A stretch of 64,000 nt of DNA from Planctomycetia bacterium (GTDB lineage Bacteria; Planctomycetota; Planctomycetia; Gemmatales; HRBIN36). This document shows, in pieces, positions 19,414 to 28,465 of this stretch (its first letter is position 1; every line of letters starts with the position of its first letter). The notes beneath the pieces are model-generated. The model did no database searches. It was not told the origin of the DNA and saw only the letters and a program-made list of their open reading frames with translations. The stretch lies in contig JAEUIE010000015.1 in assembly GCA_016795155.1 (NCBI GenBank), forward strand, positions 99,178 to 163,177. Reading direction: 5' to 3'. The translations under genes were made by a program, and so were the position numbers.

Positions 19414-20022
19414 TTACGGTGGTAGCTCCATTTCTTCCTGCAGTTTCTCAATCGCTCTGGCCCACAGTTTGCGCACGGCATTGGCGGTGCGATTCATTTT
19501 CAGGCCAACATCGTCGAACGATAATCCTTCAATGTACCGCAGACGCAGGACCTGGGCATAGTCTTCAGGCAATCGTTCCATGGCAGCATAGAGCGCTTCC
19601 TCCTGTTCCCCTGCCATCATCTGCTTGCTGGGGCTGCTGCTCCCATCATCCAGCCAGGATCGTTCCTGCGCAAAAGAATCGGCAGGATGAATGGAGACTT
19701 CCCGCTGTGTGGATCGTTTGGCTGTGTGTACCCATTGCCTCCTGAAGTTGGCTACGTTATTGAGTAACATTCTCCGAAGCCATGCAAGTAACTCAGCCTC
19801 GGTTGTTCCGGAAAACCTGGAAAAATCCTGTTGGGCTTCCAGAAAAGTCTGCTGCACCAGGTCAGATGCACCGCCTTTGGCTCGGAGGCCTGCATCCAAC
19901 TCGCGTTCTGCAACGTGCAGCAGATAAGCTCGACAGGCTTCGAGTGCCTCACCCAGTGCAGCTTCTTCCCCTGCCCTGGCATGGTTCAACCAGTTGGTGA
20001 GCTTTTCACTGGAATCACTCAT
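19414..20022 (-). CDS. ECF RNA polymerase sigma factor
   Basis: This 202-residue sigma-70-like factor contains region 2 (DLVQQTFLEAQQDFSRFSG, then ELLAWLRRMLLNNVANFRRQ) and region 4 with a helix-turn-helix (LPEDYAQVLRLRYIEGLSFD, then DVGLKMNRTANAVRKLWARA). It belongs to the planctomycete-type ECF factors linked to membrane kinases. The kinase gene begins 18 bases after its stop and is probably cotranscribed, so phosphorylation may replace an anti-sigma factor (inference). No anti-sigma gene is nearby. Confidence 0.9.
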   Translation of the reverse strand: MSDSSEKLTNWLNHARAGEEAALGEALEACRAYLLHVAERELDAGLRAKGGASDLVQQTFLEAQQDFSRFSGTTEAELLAWLRRMLLNNVANFRRQWVHTAKRSTQREVSIHPADSFAQERSWLDDGSSSPSKQMMAGEQEEALYAAMERLPEDYAQVLRLRYIEGLSFDDVGLKMNRTANAVRKLWARAIEKLQEEMELPP

Positions 20023-20186
20023 ACTCTAAGCACCGTTTTTACCAATATAGGCCACGAAAATTCAATTATTAACACATTTTGTCCCCGGACGCTATTAGCT
20101 TGGTTGAATTCGTTGGGACAGCTTTTTCATCGCACTTTCTTCTCTTGACACCTCTGGGCATCTACATTTTATCACTGCCAGGGAAT

Positions 20187-20789
20187 TCAGCCTGCAACTG
20201 GTGTGCTGTTCACCCCGATACAAATGCCAGTTTTCATGGATTCTGAAAAGTGTTTTCTACACAGTGAGATGTATCGCTCATTTCCGCCAATTTCTATCTG
20301 AGCACCATCCCTTTCTACATTTCCATCTGCCCGTACTCTGACCACCATGGTCGCCTTTTTACCACAACAACAGATGGTTTTTAACTCCACCAAAGTGTCG
20401 GACCAGGCAAGAAGTGCAGCACTGCCGGGAAACAACTCGCCCTGAAAATCGGTTCGTAGACCATAACACATGACAGGCAGGTTGAATTCATCTACCAATT
20501 GTGCGAGCTGCTTTACCTGGTACTGTGTGAGAAACTGGGCTTCATCGACCAGAACACAGTCCACCTTCTTCCCGTTGCATAGATCGAGAAAGCTCGTTTC
20601 AGCATCAAAATGCAATGCATCCGCTCCAAAGCCAATACGTGAAGCAATTCGACCACCAGCTCGGTTATCTATTTTGGCAGTAAACAGCAAAGTTTTCATT
20701 CCCCGCTCACGATAATTGTGGCTGGCTTGAAGCAACGAAGTGGATTTACCTGCATTCATAGTTGAATAGTAAAAATAAAGCTTTGCCAT
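20187..20789 (-). CDS. tdk: Thymidine kinase
   Basis: The product is 200 residues, normal for bacterial type II thymidine kinases. It phosphorylates thymidine with ATP in nucleotide salvage. Visible motifs are the P-loop STMNAGKST near the N-terminus, VLVDEAQFL (Walker B plus catalytic Glu), the lasso zinc cysteines in ICCCGKKA, and a later [19 protein letters not shown] is also characteristic of the family. It stands alone on the minus strand and is divergent from the PHP-domain gene. Confidence 0.95.
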   Translation of the reverse strand: MAKLYFYYSTMNAGKSTSLLQASHNYRERGMKTLLFTAKIDNRAGGRIASRIGFGADALHFDAETSFLDLCNGKKVDCVLVDEAQFLTQYQVKQLAQLVDEFNLPVMCYGLRTDFQGELFPGSAALLAWSDTLVELKTICCCGKKATMVVRVRADGNVERDGAQIEIGGNERYISLCRKHFSESMKTGICIGVNSTPVAG

Positions 20790-20895
20790 TTCTGCTGGGT
20801 ACTCCGGTGAAGGAATTGTATCTTAATCTTGCGGTGAGAATTCTATTCGGGAATTAATGTTCTGCATCCCTGCCCTTGATGGACCGTTTCGTGCA

Positions 20896-22242
20896 ATGAG
20901 AATCATGCTCATCCTTTCAATCTGTTGTATTCTTATTGGCAGCACGAATGCAGAACCCCCTTCTCGCAAGTACTCCAATGTTGAACGATTGAAGTTGGAA
21001 CGACTTACAGCAGTACATGAAAGTGTGACTGCCTTCAAGCAGAAACGCAGAGTGATTCCTCCGATCAAAGGTTTCAACGACTATAAGTGCATATTCCACG
21101 CACATGCAGAAGATTCAACCCACACTGGCGGCACTCTGCCTGAAATGTTGCAGGAAGCCAAAAAAGCTGGCATCCATGCCATCTTCCTGTCTGATCATTT
21201 TCGACCACCCAGAGATTTTATCGATGGCAGATGGCGGGGTATGAAGGATGGAGTGTTGTTTGTTCCGGGTTCGGAAGCGCGAGGCTTTCTCCTTTATCCA
21301 TCGAAATCGATCTTGCCCCGTATGGACTTAAAAGCTGCTGAACTGGTTGAAACCGTTATCAACACGGAAGATGGACTGATCTTCCTGTCGCATATCGAAG
21401 AACGGCCTGAACATTCGATGGCTGGTTTAACTGGTCTGGAGATTTACAATCGCCACTGGGATGCCAAGCGGGATATGGCATCACTCCTGAGTGTTGCATT
21501 GAAACTGACCGATCCTCAATCACTGCAGGAACTGGAAAAGGCTCTGGAACTTTATCCCGATGAGTTGTTTGCATTTCAATGCGATTATCCAGATGTGTAT
21601 CTCAAAAAATGGGATGCGGAAACATTGTCGAAGCGATTGACTGGTGTTGCTGCCAATGATTGTCATCATAATCAGATTATGCTCGTCAAAATACTGGATG
21701 AGAAGACGGTACTCCTGGGCACCAATGTCGATCTGGACAAGGATATGCGAAAGATCAGTGTCGAACTGCGGCCCGGACTGAAAAGCATGATGGCAGGAAA
21801 GAAACCTGGCGACATTGTAGCAAAGATCGATCTCGATCCCTATCACCGTTCATTCAAAAATAGTGCAACGCACATACTTGCCCCCTCTCTCGATGAAACA
21901 ACATTAAGAAAGGCATTGAAAGCTGGGCATGTCTATGTCTCACACGATTGGATGTGCGATACAACTGGTTTTCAATTCACCCTGCAAAACGGTAAAGGGG
22001 AAATGCAAGCCATCATGGGTGATGAAACTAAATATACGCCTGGCAAACGGCTGGTGGCTGAATTGCCTGCACAAGCATTAGTTAGAATCATTCGCAATGG
22101 AAAAGAACTGCAGAAAGTGGAAGGCAAGGTTCAAATCAGCATCCCGATCGACCAGCCGGGTGTTTACCGTCTGGAAGCCTGGCTGAAGCTCGATGACGAA
22201 TACAGGCCGTGGATATATTCGAACCCCATCTATGTGAAATAA
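20896..22242 (+). CDS. Secreted PHP-domain metal-dependent hydrolase-like protein
   Basis: The product is 448 residues with a signal peptide (MRIMLILSICCILIGSTNAE). The following region has PHP-like metal motifs: IFHAHAEDSTHTGG (HxH), AIFLSDHF, and later LIFLSHIEERPEHSM and AANDCHHNQ. These fit a trinuclear-metal phosphoesterase fold. An upstream in-frame ATG at 20857 would place residues before the signal peptide, so I chose 20896. The C-terminal 120 residues are beta-rich and may be a separate domain. Its substrate is unknown. It is exported, and a DUF1553 gene follows after 97 bases. Confidence 0.7.
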   Translation: MRIMLILSICCILIGSTNAEPPSRKYSNVERLKLERLTAVHESVTAFKQKRRVIPPIKGFNDYKCIFHAHAEDSTHTGGTLPEMLQEAKKAGIHAIFLSDHFRPPRDFIDGRWRGMKDGVLFVPGSEARGFLLYPSKSILPRMDLKAAELVETVINTEDGLIFLSHIEERPEHSMAGLTGLEIYNRHWDAKRDMASLLSVALKLTDPQSLQELEKALELYPDELFAFQCDYPDVYLKKWDAETLSKRLTGVAANDCHHNQIMLVKILDEKTVLLGTNVDLDKDMRKISVELRPGLKSMMAGKKPGDIVAKIDLDPYHRSFKNSATHILAPSLDETTLRKALKAGHVYVSHDWMCDTTGFQFTLQNGKGEMQAIMGDETKYTPGKRLVAELPAQALVRIIRNGKELQKVEGKVQISIPIDQPGVYRLEAWLKLDDEYRPWIYSNPIYVK

Positions 22243-22339
22243 TCCACAGTCTGCATTGCAAGCCTTCAAAACTGCTTGACCTGAAAGCAGGCATCCATCA
22301 CAATGGCAGTCTGCCTGTTCCCCGCCTTTTGAAGAAGTT

Positions 22340-25084
22340 ATGCGAACAGTAGCCTTGTGCCTGCATTTGCTGTTTCTGAGCCAGTCGTTTGCTCAAAGCG
22401 TTTCTTTTGAGAGCGAAGTCGCTCCGATATTGAAGGCCAGGTGCATTCGCTGCCATAGCGGAGAGCATCCCAAAGGTGATCTCGATCTCAGCACCGAAAA
22501 AGGGTTACAACAGGGTGGCAGCAGCGGCAAAGTTGTTTCTGAATCTCGCGAACAGCCCGGCTTGCTATGGGAAATGGTCGAGCAAAAGCGAATGCCGCCC
22601 AAAGAACAGTTATCCGACAATGAACTACGCATTCTGAAAAACTGGCTGGAAAAAGGTTCACCATGGCGCGGACCTGCACTGCAAGTTGCTAGTAAGCCGA
22701 CCGTTTCGCTTCGTGCTGGCAAAGATTGGTGGTCGCTCCAACCCATCAACAAAGTATCTCTTCCCACAGTTAAACAGCAGGCATGGATCAGAAACGAAAT
22801 AGATCATTTCATTTTGCATCAATTGGAAAGTCGGGGGTTATCACCCTCAGCAGAAGCTGATCGCAGGACATACATTCGCAGAGTAACATTTGATATAACC
22901 GGATTACCACCCACGCCTTCGGAAATCGATGCCTTCGTTCGCGATACATCTGACCAAGCCTATGAAACACTGGTGGATCGCTTACTCGCTTCACCCAGAT
23001 ACGGCGAACGTTGGGGAAGGCACTGGCTGGATGTCGTTCGCTTTGCTGAAAGCCACGGCTACGAAACTAATGAGTTGAGGCGAAATGCCTGGCCATATCG
23101 CGATTGGGTCATTCGAGCGTTGAACGAAGACAAACCTTTTGACCGTTTTGTTCAGGAGCAACTCGCTGGAGATGTGGTCGCAGCGGGCGATCTTGCCAAC
23201 GAGGTCGCCACCGGCTTTCTGGTGGGTGGTACACATGATGTAGTCGGCAATCAAACTCCAGAAGGCATGGCGCAACAAAGGCAGGATGATCTCTACGATA
23301 TGGTTTCAACAACTGGCTCAGCCTTTTTGGGCCTTACGCTCAATTGTGCCCGCTGCCATGATCATAAGTTTGATCCCATTTCGCAGAAAGAATATTACAG
23401 CATGCAGTCATTTTTTGCTGGCGTTCAACATGGCGCACGCGATGTGGCCAACCCCGCCGTCAAACTGCAACTCGATAAACTGATGACTGAGCGAAAGTCG
23501 CTGAATCAGCATCTGATGGAATACAAAAAGCTGGTCAGCAACTCAGGCCCACCCAACAGTGTGCTGAATACCGAAGTGTTCGATGCTGTTCAAGCCCGCT
23601 TTGTACGGATGACTATCAACAAGACAAAAATCAATGATGAACCCTGCATTGATGAATTCGAAATTTATGCTGGTGATATCAATGTGGCTCATGTCTCCAT
23701 GCGAGCCAAGCCCACCGCTTCATCCGAATATCCCAACTCCGACATCCATCGCATTGTCCATCTGAACGATGGCCTTCCCGGCAATAGCAAAAGCTGGATT
23801 TCCAATGAACCGGGCAAAGGCTGGCTGCAGATTGAATGGCCAACTCCCGTGGTGATTGACCGTATTGTTTGGGGCCGCGACCGGAACAATCAGTTCCAGG
23901 ACAGGCTGGCAGTCAAATACCAATTGGAATCTTCCCTGGATGGTAGCAACTGGAAACTACTCTGTACTGAGGCTGATCGCATGAAACGGCCTGTTGCCAA
24001 AGATCAGCAGCAGCAGTCATATGAAATGAAATCTCACGAAGCAAAGTTAGCCAGTCTCAACACGAAAATACGCGACATGGAAAGCCAGTTACAGGTCTAT
24101 TGCGGCGTATTTAAAAAGGCTGAGCCTGTTCACCTGCTGAAACGGGGCGATCCCATGATGAAACAGGAGGAAGTGCCTCCCTCCAGCATCGAAGCTTTGG
24201 GTATTCCTATCTCGATACAGAAGAATGCCACCGATCAGCAACGCAGACTGGCACTGGCGAACTGGATTGCAGACCGAAGAAACCCATTGCCTGCCCGCGT
24301 GATGGTCAATCGAGTCTGGCACTATCATTTCGGCACTGGCATCGTCAACACCCCCAGCGACTTTGGATTCAATGGCGGTAAGCCATCGCATCCGGAACTT
24401 CTCGATTGGCTGGCCTATCAATTTCATGAAAATCAAGGCAGGCTCAAGCCGCTGCATCGAATGATTGTGCTCTCCGCAACCTATCGCCAGTCTAGCCAAC
24501 CCGATCAAGCTGCTGTAGCCCGGAACAGTTCCATTGATGCAGATAATCGCCTGCTCTGGAAAGCACCCCGGCGGCGATTGGAAGCGGAAGCCATCCGGGA
24601 TACCATCCTCTCAGTCAGTGGGAACCTCGATCTAACCATGGGTGGGCCAGGCTACGATTTGTGGAAATACTCCAACTATGTTGTCGTCTTTGAACAGCAG
24701 AAGATGCTGCCAGCCAACGCATACCGCCGCATGGTTTATCAATTCAAACCGCGCACTCAGCAGGATTCAACTTTCGGTTCGTTCGATTGCCCCGATGGCA
24801 CTTTGACCATGCCGAAACGCAACAGTTCTACAACTGCACTGCAGGCCTTGAATCTGCTGAACAGTCCATTCATGATCCAGCAAAGCAGTATCTTGGCGGG
24901 GCGGTTGAAAAAGAAGGCAGGAATGCAATCCGAAGCCCAGATGAAACTCGCATTCCGCCTAGCTTTGGGCAGACTGCCTACGCCGAAAGAAGAAGCAATC
25001 TGTCTGGCGATCATTCATGAGCATGGCCTGGAAGCATTTTGCCGGGCGCTTTTAAACAGCAACGAATTTATCTACATCGATTGA
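22340..25084 (+). CDS. PSCyt1/DUF1549/DUF1553 planctomycete cytochrome-like protein
   Basis: The product has 914 residues. A signal peptide is followed by a cytochrome c-type haem motif CIRCH at residues 35-39 (planctomycete cytochrome C domain). DUF1549 comes next, with RRVTFDITGLPPTPSEID and RYGERWGRHWLDVVRFAES, then a second CxxCH (CARCHDH). A discoidin-like insert lies at about residues 410-535 (FVRMTINKTKINDEPCIDEF; GWLQIEWPTPVVIDRIVWG). DUF1553 occupies the C-terminal third (ARVMVNRVWHYHFGTGIV). These proteins are abundant in Planctomycetes and act outside the cytoplasm, possibly in polysaccharide or redox processes. The DUF1501 partner starts 12 bases after the stop. Confidence 0.92.
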   Translation: MRTVALCLHLLFLSQSFAQSVSFESEVAPILKARCIRCHSGEHPKGDLDLSTEKGLQQGGSSGKVVSESREQPGLLWEMVEQKRMPPKEQLSDNELRILKNWLEKGSPWRGPALQVASKPTVSLRAGKDWWSLQPINKVSLPTVKQQAWIRNEIDHFILHQLESRGLSPSAEADRRTYIRRVTFDITGLPPTPSEIDAFVRDTSDQAYETLVDRLLASPRYGERWGRHWLDVVRFAESHGYETNELRRNAWPYRDWVIRALNEDKPFDRFVQEQLAGDVVAAGDLANEVATGFLVGGTHDVVGNQTPEGMAQQRQDDLYDMVSTTGSAFLGLTLNCARCHDHKFDPISQKEYYSMQSFFAGVQHGARDVANPAVKLQLDKLMTERKSLNQHLMEYKKLVSNSGPPNSVLNTEVFDAVQARFVRMTINKTKINDEPCIDEFEIYAGDINVAHVSMRAKPTASSEYPNSDIHRIVHLNDGLPGNSKSWISNEPGKGWLQIEWPTPVVIDRIVWGRDRNNQFQDRLAVKYQLESSLDGSNWKLLCTEADRMKRPVAKDQQQQSYEMKSHEAKLASLNTKIRDMESQLQVYCGVFKKAEPVHLLKRGDPMMKQEEVPPSSIEALGIPISIQKNATDQQRRLALANWIADRRNPLPARVMVNRVWHYHFGTGIVNTPSDFGFNGGKPSHPELLDWLAYQFHENQGRLKPLHRMIVLSATYRQSSQPDQAAVARNSSIDADNRLLWKAPRRRLEAEAIRDTILSVSGNLDLTMGGPGYDLWKYSNYVVVFEQQKMLPANAYRRMVYQFKPRTQQDSTFGSFDCPDGTLTMPKRNSSTTALQALNLLNSPFMIQQSSILAGRLKKKAGMQSEAQMKLAFRLALGRLPTPKEEAICLAIIHEHGLEAFCRALLNSNEFIYID

Positions 25085-25096
25085 TTGGGCGAATGT

Positions 25097-26563
25097 ATGA
25101 TCTTTCCGGATACTCGACAATTCATCCATCGCCGCCTTTTTCTGGGCAGCTTCAGTCACGGCCTGGCTGGTGTTGCATTGTTCGATCTACTCAAGCGTGC
25201 CCATGCGGATGATCAGAAAAGTCCCATCCGCCCTGTGATTGATTCCCAGCACCCACAATCAGCCCGGCAGCCACATTTCGCGCCCCGTGCCAAACGCATC
25301 CTGCATATCTTCTGTTCCGGCGCCTGCAGCCATCTCGATTCCTGGGATTACAAGCCTGCACTCGTGAAATACGATGGCAAGCCCATGCCCGGCACAGACA
25401 AGCTCGTCACCTTTCAGGGGGAGAATGGAGCAGTCAGCAAAAGTCCCTACACGTTTCGGCAACGAGGGCAGTCAGGCAAATACACTTCCGATCTGTTTCC
25501 ACAGTTGGGTGAACTGGTCGATGAGATGTGCTTCATTCACTCGATGACGAGCAAGAGCAACACCCATGGGCCTGGAGAGAGTTTCGCGAACACGGGTTTC
25601 ACTCTGGAAGGATTCCCTAGTGCAGGCTCCTGGGTTACCTATGCTCTGGGAACCGAAAATCAGAACCTGCCTGCCTTTGTCGCCATCCCTGATCCGCGCG
25701 GCATTCCACAAGTTGGCCCAGCAAACTGGAGCCAGGGGTTCCTGCCAGCCGTCTTTCAAGGCACAGCTTTCAATACCAGCCAGGCGATTCCCCATCTGTT
25801 CCCGCCCGAGAGCATCAGCAAACAAAACGATTTGGCCACCCGTGGGCTGATTCAGCAGTTGAACCAGCTTCACGCGGAAGATCGTCCGGGCGATTCAGCG
25901 CTGCATGCCCGCATCGCTTCGTATGAGCTGGCAGCCAGGCTGCAACTGAGTGCTCCCGAAGTGGCTGATCTGGGTACTGAACCAGCCTCGATCCAGAAGG
26001 CATATGGAGTGGATTCAGGCAATCCGTTGCTGGCAGGCTTTGCCCGTAACTGCATCCTGGCCCGGCGACTTCTCGAACGTGGCGTGCGCTATGTTCAGCT
26101 CTTTAACGGCGCCTATGCCATGGGCGAAGGGGTAGGTAACTGGGATGGCCACAAGCAGCTGAAAAAAGACTACGACCGCCATGGCCCGATTCTCGATCAG
26201 CCCGCTGCTGCACTTCTCAAAGATTTGAAAACCCGTGGTTTATTGAAAGATTCGCTGGTGATCTGGTCCACGGAATTTGGCCGCATGCCCACGTTTCAAA
26301 AAGGCGCTCAAGGCCGTGATCACAACCCCCACGGGTTCACCGTCTGGCTCGCCGGCGCCGGTGTCAAGAAGGCAATGAGTTACGGCGCTACCGATGAGTT
26401 CGGCCACAAGGCGGTTGAGAAAGTGACAACGGTCTACGACTTCTACGCAACCATCCTGCATATCCTGGGCCTGGATCACGAACGACTGACCTACTACCAC
26501 AACGGCATCGAACGCCGACTAACCGACGTCCACGGCCATGTAATAAAAGATATTCTAGCGTAG
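25097..26563 (+). CDS. DUF1501 secreted protein
   Basis: The product is 488 residues from the ATG at 25097; an in-frame TTG at 25085 is the alternative. The N-terminus has a twin-arginine-like [20 protein letters not shown], typical of DUF1501 proteins exported by Tat. Family motifs include [41 protein letters not shown], and [17 protein letters not shown], which resemble the alkaline-phosphatase-superfamily metal sites. It is coupled to the DUF1553 gene, the standard planctomycete pair. The two probably act together outside the cytoplasm (inference). Confidence 0.92.
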   Translation: MIFPDTRQFIHRRLFLGSFSHGLAGVALFDLLKRAHADDQKSPIRPVIDSQHPQSARQPHFAPRAKRILHIFCSGACSHLDSWDYKPALVKYDGKPMPGTDKLVTFQGENGAVSKSPYTFRQRGQSGKYTSDLFPQLGELVDEMCFIHSMTSKSNTHGPGESFANTGFTLEGFPSAGSWVTYALGTENQNLPAFVAIPDPRGIPQVGPANWSQGFLPAVFQGTAFNTSQAIPHLFPPESISKQNDLATRGLIQQLNQLHAEDRPGDSALHARIASYELAARLQLSAPEVADLGTEPASIQKAYGVDSGNPLLAGFARNCILARRLLERGVRYVQLFNGAYAMGEGVGNWDGHKQLKKDYDRHGPILDQPAAALLKDLKTRGLLKDSLVIWSTEFGRMPTFQKGAQGRDHNPHGFTVWLAGAGVKKAMSYGATDEFGHKAVEKVTTVYDFYATILHILGLDHERLTYYHNGIERRLTDVHGHVIKDILA

Positions 26564-26568
26564 TTTCT

Positions 26569-26594
26569 CCCCTCTCCCCTTTGTGGGAGAGGGG
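26569..26594. repeat. Short REP-like hairpin after the DUF1501 gene
   Basis: CCCCTCTCCC (26569-26578) and GGGAGAGGGG (26585-26594) form a perfect 10-bp stem with a 6-base loop, followed by a G-rich run. It starts 6 bases after the DUF1501 stop, between convergent genes. The composition is like that of widespread pyrimidine/purine palindromes of the CCCTCTCC type and resembles the element at 53498. It could act as a terminator or mRNA stabiliser. Confidence 0.6.
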
Positions 26595-26638
26595 TTGGGG
26601 GTGGAGGGGAATGCGACCATGAGAAGCTTAAGGCCTCG

Positions 26639-27154
26639 CTACTTCCTCTCTTTCGCAAACTTCAAGAGCGCCTTCACTTCTTCACGATCAGCCAAGCCGC
26701 CGGTTGCATATAAATCACCAAAGACTTTCAAATGCCCAGGCGTATAGCTGGCATCCGGCGCAGTTGCAGTTTCACTCGGCTTGTGAATGGTACACTTCAG
26801 GAACGACCCCGCCTCCAGACAAGCTCCCACAGCAACAGCTTTGCCCGTGCCTGCTGCCCGCTTCCACTGTTCAATTTCCGCCATCGTCTTCTCGTGGTGA
26901 TTGGCATCAATTCTAAGGTAGAGATAGCCATACGTGGGCTGCGAATACCTTTCGGTATGCTGGCCGGCACTGTCCGTAGTCATGCAACTGCGAGTAATAC
27001 AACCCCAGATTTGCACCCACCGCGGATTGAGAGTATGCGGTTCGTGCACTACTTTCTCAACCACCACATACATCGGCGGCGGCCCACCTGCGGCACAGGC
27101 AGTAGAAACGGTTCCCAGCAATACTAGGACGGCAAGCGCAAATTGCAATCTCAT
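26639..27154 (-). CDS. Secreted hypothetical protein
   Basis: The product is 171 residues with a clear signal peptide (MRLQFALAVLVLLGTVSTAC) that could also be read as a lipoprotein signal ending at Cys. The mature part has scattered cysteines (WGCITRSCM, GACLEAGSFLKCTI), so disulphides in an extracytoplasmic setting are plausible. SYTPGHLKVFGDLYATGGLA and a Lys-rich end follow. I do not recognise a family. It is the last host gene before the island. Confidence 0.65.
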   Translation of the reverse strand: MRLQFALAVLVLLGTVSTACAAGGPPPMYVVVEKVVHEPHTLNPRWVQIWGCITRSCMTTDSAGQHTERYSQPTYGYLYLRIDANHHEKTMAEIEQWKRAAGTGKAVAVGACLEAGSFLKCTIHKPSETATAPDASYTPGHLKVFGDLYATGGLADREEVKALLKFAKERK

Positions 27155-27262
27155 GACCTGCTCCTTAACTCGAAGATGTTGCGGACATCTACTGAGTAGG
27201 GCGAGGGCTCGGAGTTAATAGTTAATTCTCCCCATTCATATCCGAAGGATCATTAAAAGAAC

Positions 27263-27293
27263 AACACTCACCAAGCAAGGGTTGTTAAGTGTT
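27263..27293 (-). terminator. Possible displaced ssrA terminator
   Basis: On the minus strand AACACT and AGTGTT can pair across a 19-base loop and are followed by GTTCTTTT. Before the island inserted, this stretch would have lain 14 bases beyond the ssrA 3' end, so it is a candidate original tmRNA terminator now separated from ssrA by the island. The stem is only 6 bp, so confidence is limited. Confidence 0.35.
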
Positions 27294-27306
27294 TAATCAA
27301 TTTTAG

Positions 27307-27326
27307 TGGAGGCGGCGGGAATCGAA
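27307..27326. repeat. Left attachment site core
   Basis: TGGAGGCGGCGGGAATCGAA is identical to 53049-53068. The bases on each side differ (TTTAG before and TGAGC after here; CAGAA before and CCCGC after at the other copy), so the identity is exactly 20 bp. It is a relic of the ssrA 3' end, covering the tRNA-like acceptor strand and part of the T arm. Confidence 0.92.
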
Positions 27327-27699
27327 TGAGCAGAGCCCAGGTGCTAACCTACTGTCAGGTCAACAACTTACAACACTAAGGCAAAAGCTGTCAGCACACT
27401 GTCAGCATTTCCAGGACGCTGACTGGCTCAACCTGTCATCAATCGACAGCAGGCTGGCAAACGTCATCCTCCACTGGGATGGTCATTCTAACGCAACCAT
27501 TTCAATCCTGGAACGACACTGTCACCACGATCACGCCAATCCTGCTTTCTACCCCATCATAGCCACCAAACTTCGAGAACTTCAGTTTAATCTCGATCAA
27601 CTGATGGGCCAGAGCAGCCTACTAGATCCCTTATTCATCCCCGAGCTTGATGAAGCTCTTCGACAACTGCAGCAAGTGTTGCGGAGGGCGTCATCATGA
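27307..27699 (+). pseudogene. Start-less ORF: probable 3' part of the integrase gene in the circular form
   Basis: The frame beginning TGG AGG CGG CGG GAA TCG is open for 130 codons to TGA at 27697-27699. An in-frame TAG lies immediately before it (27304-27306), and no ATG/GTG/TTG start exists near its 5' end. Its first codons are those of the 20-bp core and are in the same frame as the integrase core codons at 53049. Joining the ends would fuse integrase residue 430 to this frame and give about 560 residues. The residues look protein-like, with amphipathic helices (LRELQFNLDQLMGQSSLLDP, ELDEALRQLQQVLRRASS). It is not a decayed gene but a segment separated from its 5' part by integration (inference). 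Confidence 0.7.
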
Positions 27700-27732
27700 A
27701 CACCATAACCAATTCAGAGACAGGGGTGATGT

Positions 27733-28452
27733 ATGGCCGACGACCAGCGGGATGTGGCGGCACTTCACGTTATTCAACACGAGATCGCAGAGGGACGAAT
27801 TCGTGTGTATCGCAACGCTCTCAACCAGGCTTACGTGTATTGCGATCATCCCAGCTTTCCTGGACAGAACCTCCCCTTGTTCCATCGCGACTTTCGCGGG
27901 TGGCTTTGCCACTATGTATGGAGCCAGAAGCAGCTTCTACTTCACGAAAGAGAAGTCGACCGAATTCTGGAAGTTCTACGCGGCCAGTCAATGGAAACTC
28001 CGGTCGCCAAAGTTTGCGATCAAGCTTTACTACAACTTCTCGTCGAAGATCCTCTTCTTGCCCTGATTGTGGATTTCATGGAAGGGAAGACGGAAGTCGA
28101 ATACTCCATGACGGAACTACTAAGGAGCCTCAAGATCCATGCGACCGAGCATGGTCAGCTCAAACGTATCTCATCACGATTTCCCGGCGGGGCAAATGTA
28201 CTGAGCGGAAAACTAAAGGACATCAGTCCCTCGCTAGCCCTGTTTGGCATCACGGTCACGATCCGCCGGAGTAACGGAGCACGAGTGACACTGCAACCAC
28301 GATTGGACGATACCTGTGGTGAATCGTCCACTGAATCGTCCGCACCTAACCACAACAAAACCAAGGGCTTAAGTCCTGTGGACGATAGAGCACTACGTCT
28401 TCAGGAATTGGCACTCCGCAAACAGAAAACATCCAATCCGGACTCAATCTAA
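27733..28452 (+). CDS. Replication-associated protein with primase/helicase-type C-terminal winged helix
   Basis: The product is 239 residues. The stretch LLVEDPLLALIVDFMEGKTE followed by FPGGANVLSGKLKDISPSL and LFGITVTIRRSNGARVTL matches the pattern of the winged-helix tail of phage and plasmid primase-helicases, where a Leu-Ser-x-x-Leu helix precedes a beta hairpin. The catalytic part of such proteins is absent, so it is either a stand-alone wing or a remnant. It starts 34 bases after the start-less ORF, with AGGGGTG before the ATG. An AAA+ ATPase gene follows after 13 bases, so the two form a probable replication unit. Confidence 0.55.
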   Translation: MADDQRDVAALHVIQHEIAEGRIRVYRNALNQAYVYCDHPSFPGQNLPLFHRDFRGWLCHYVWSQKQLLLHEREVDRILEVLRGQSMETPVAKVCDQALLQLLVEDPLLALIVDFMEGKTEVEYSMTELLRSLKIHATEHGQLKRISSRFPGGANVLSGKLKDISPSLALFGITVTIRRSNGARVTLQPRLDDTCGESSTESSAPNHNKTKGLSPVDDRALRLQELALRKQKTSNPDSI

Positions 28453-28465
28453 GGACACATATCCC

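Noticed and set aside
27696..28274. 192-codon frame starting at ATGA over the start-less ORF stop
   Set aside because: It overlaps the winged-helix gene in another frame and is Arg/Ser-rich. The 27733 frame has recognisable motifs and a better ribosome site.
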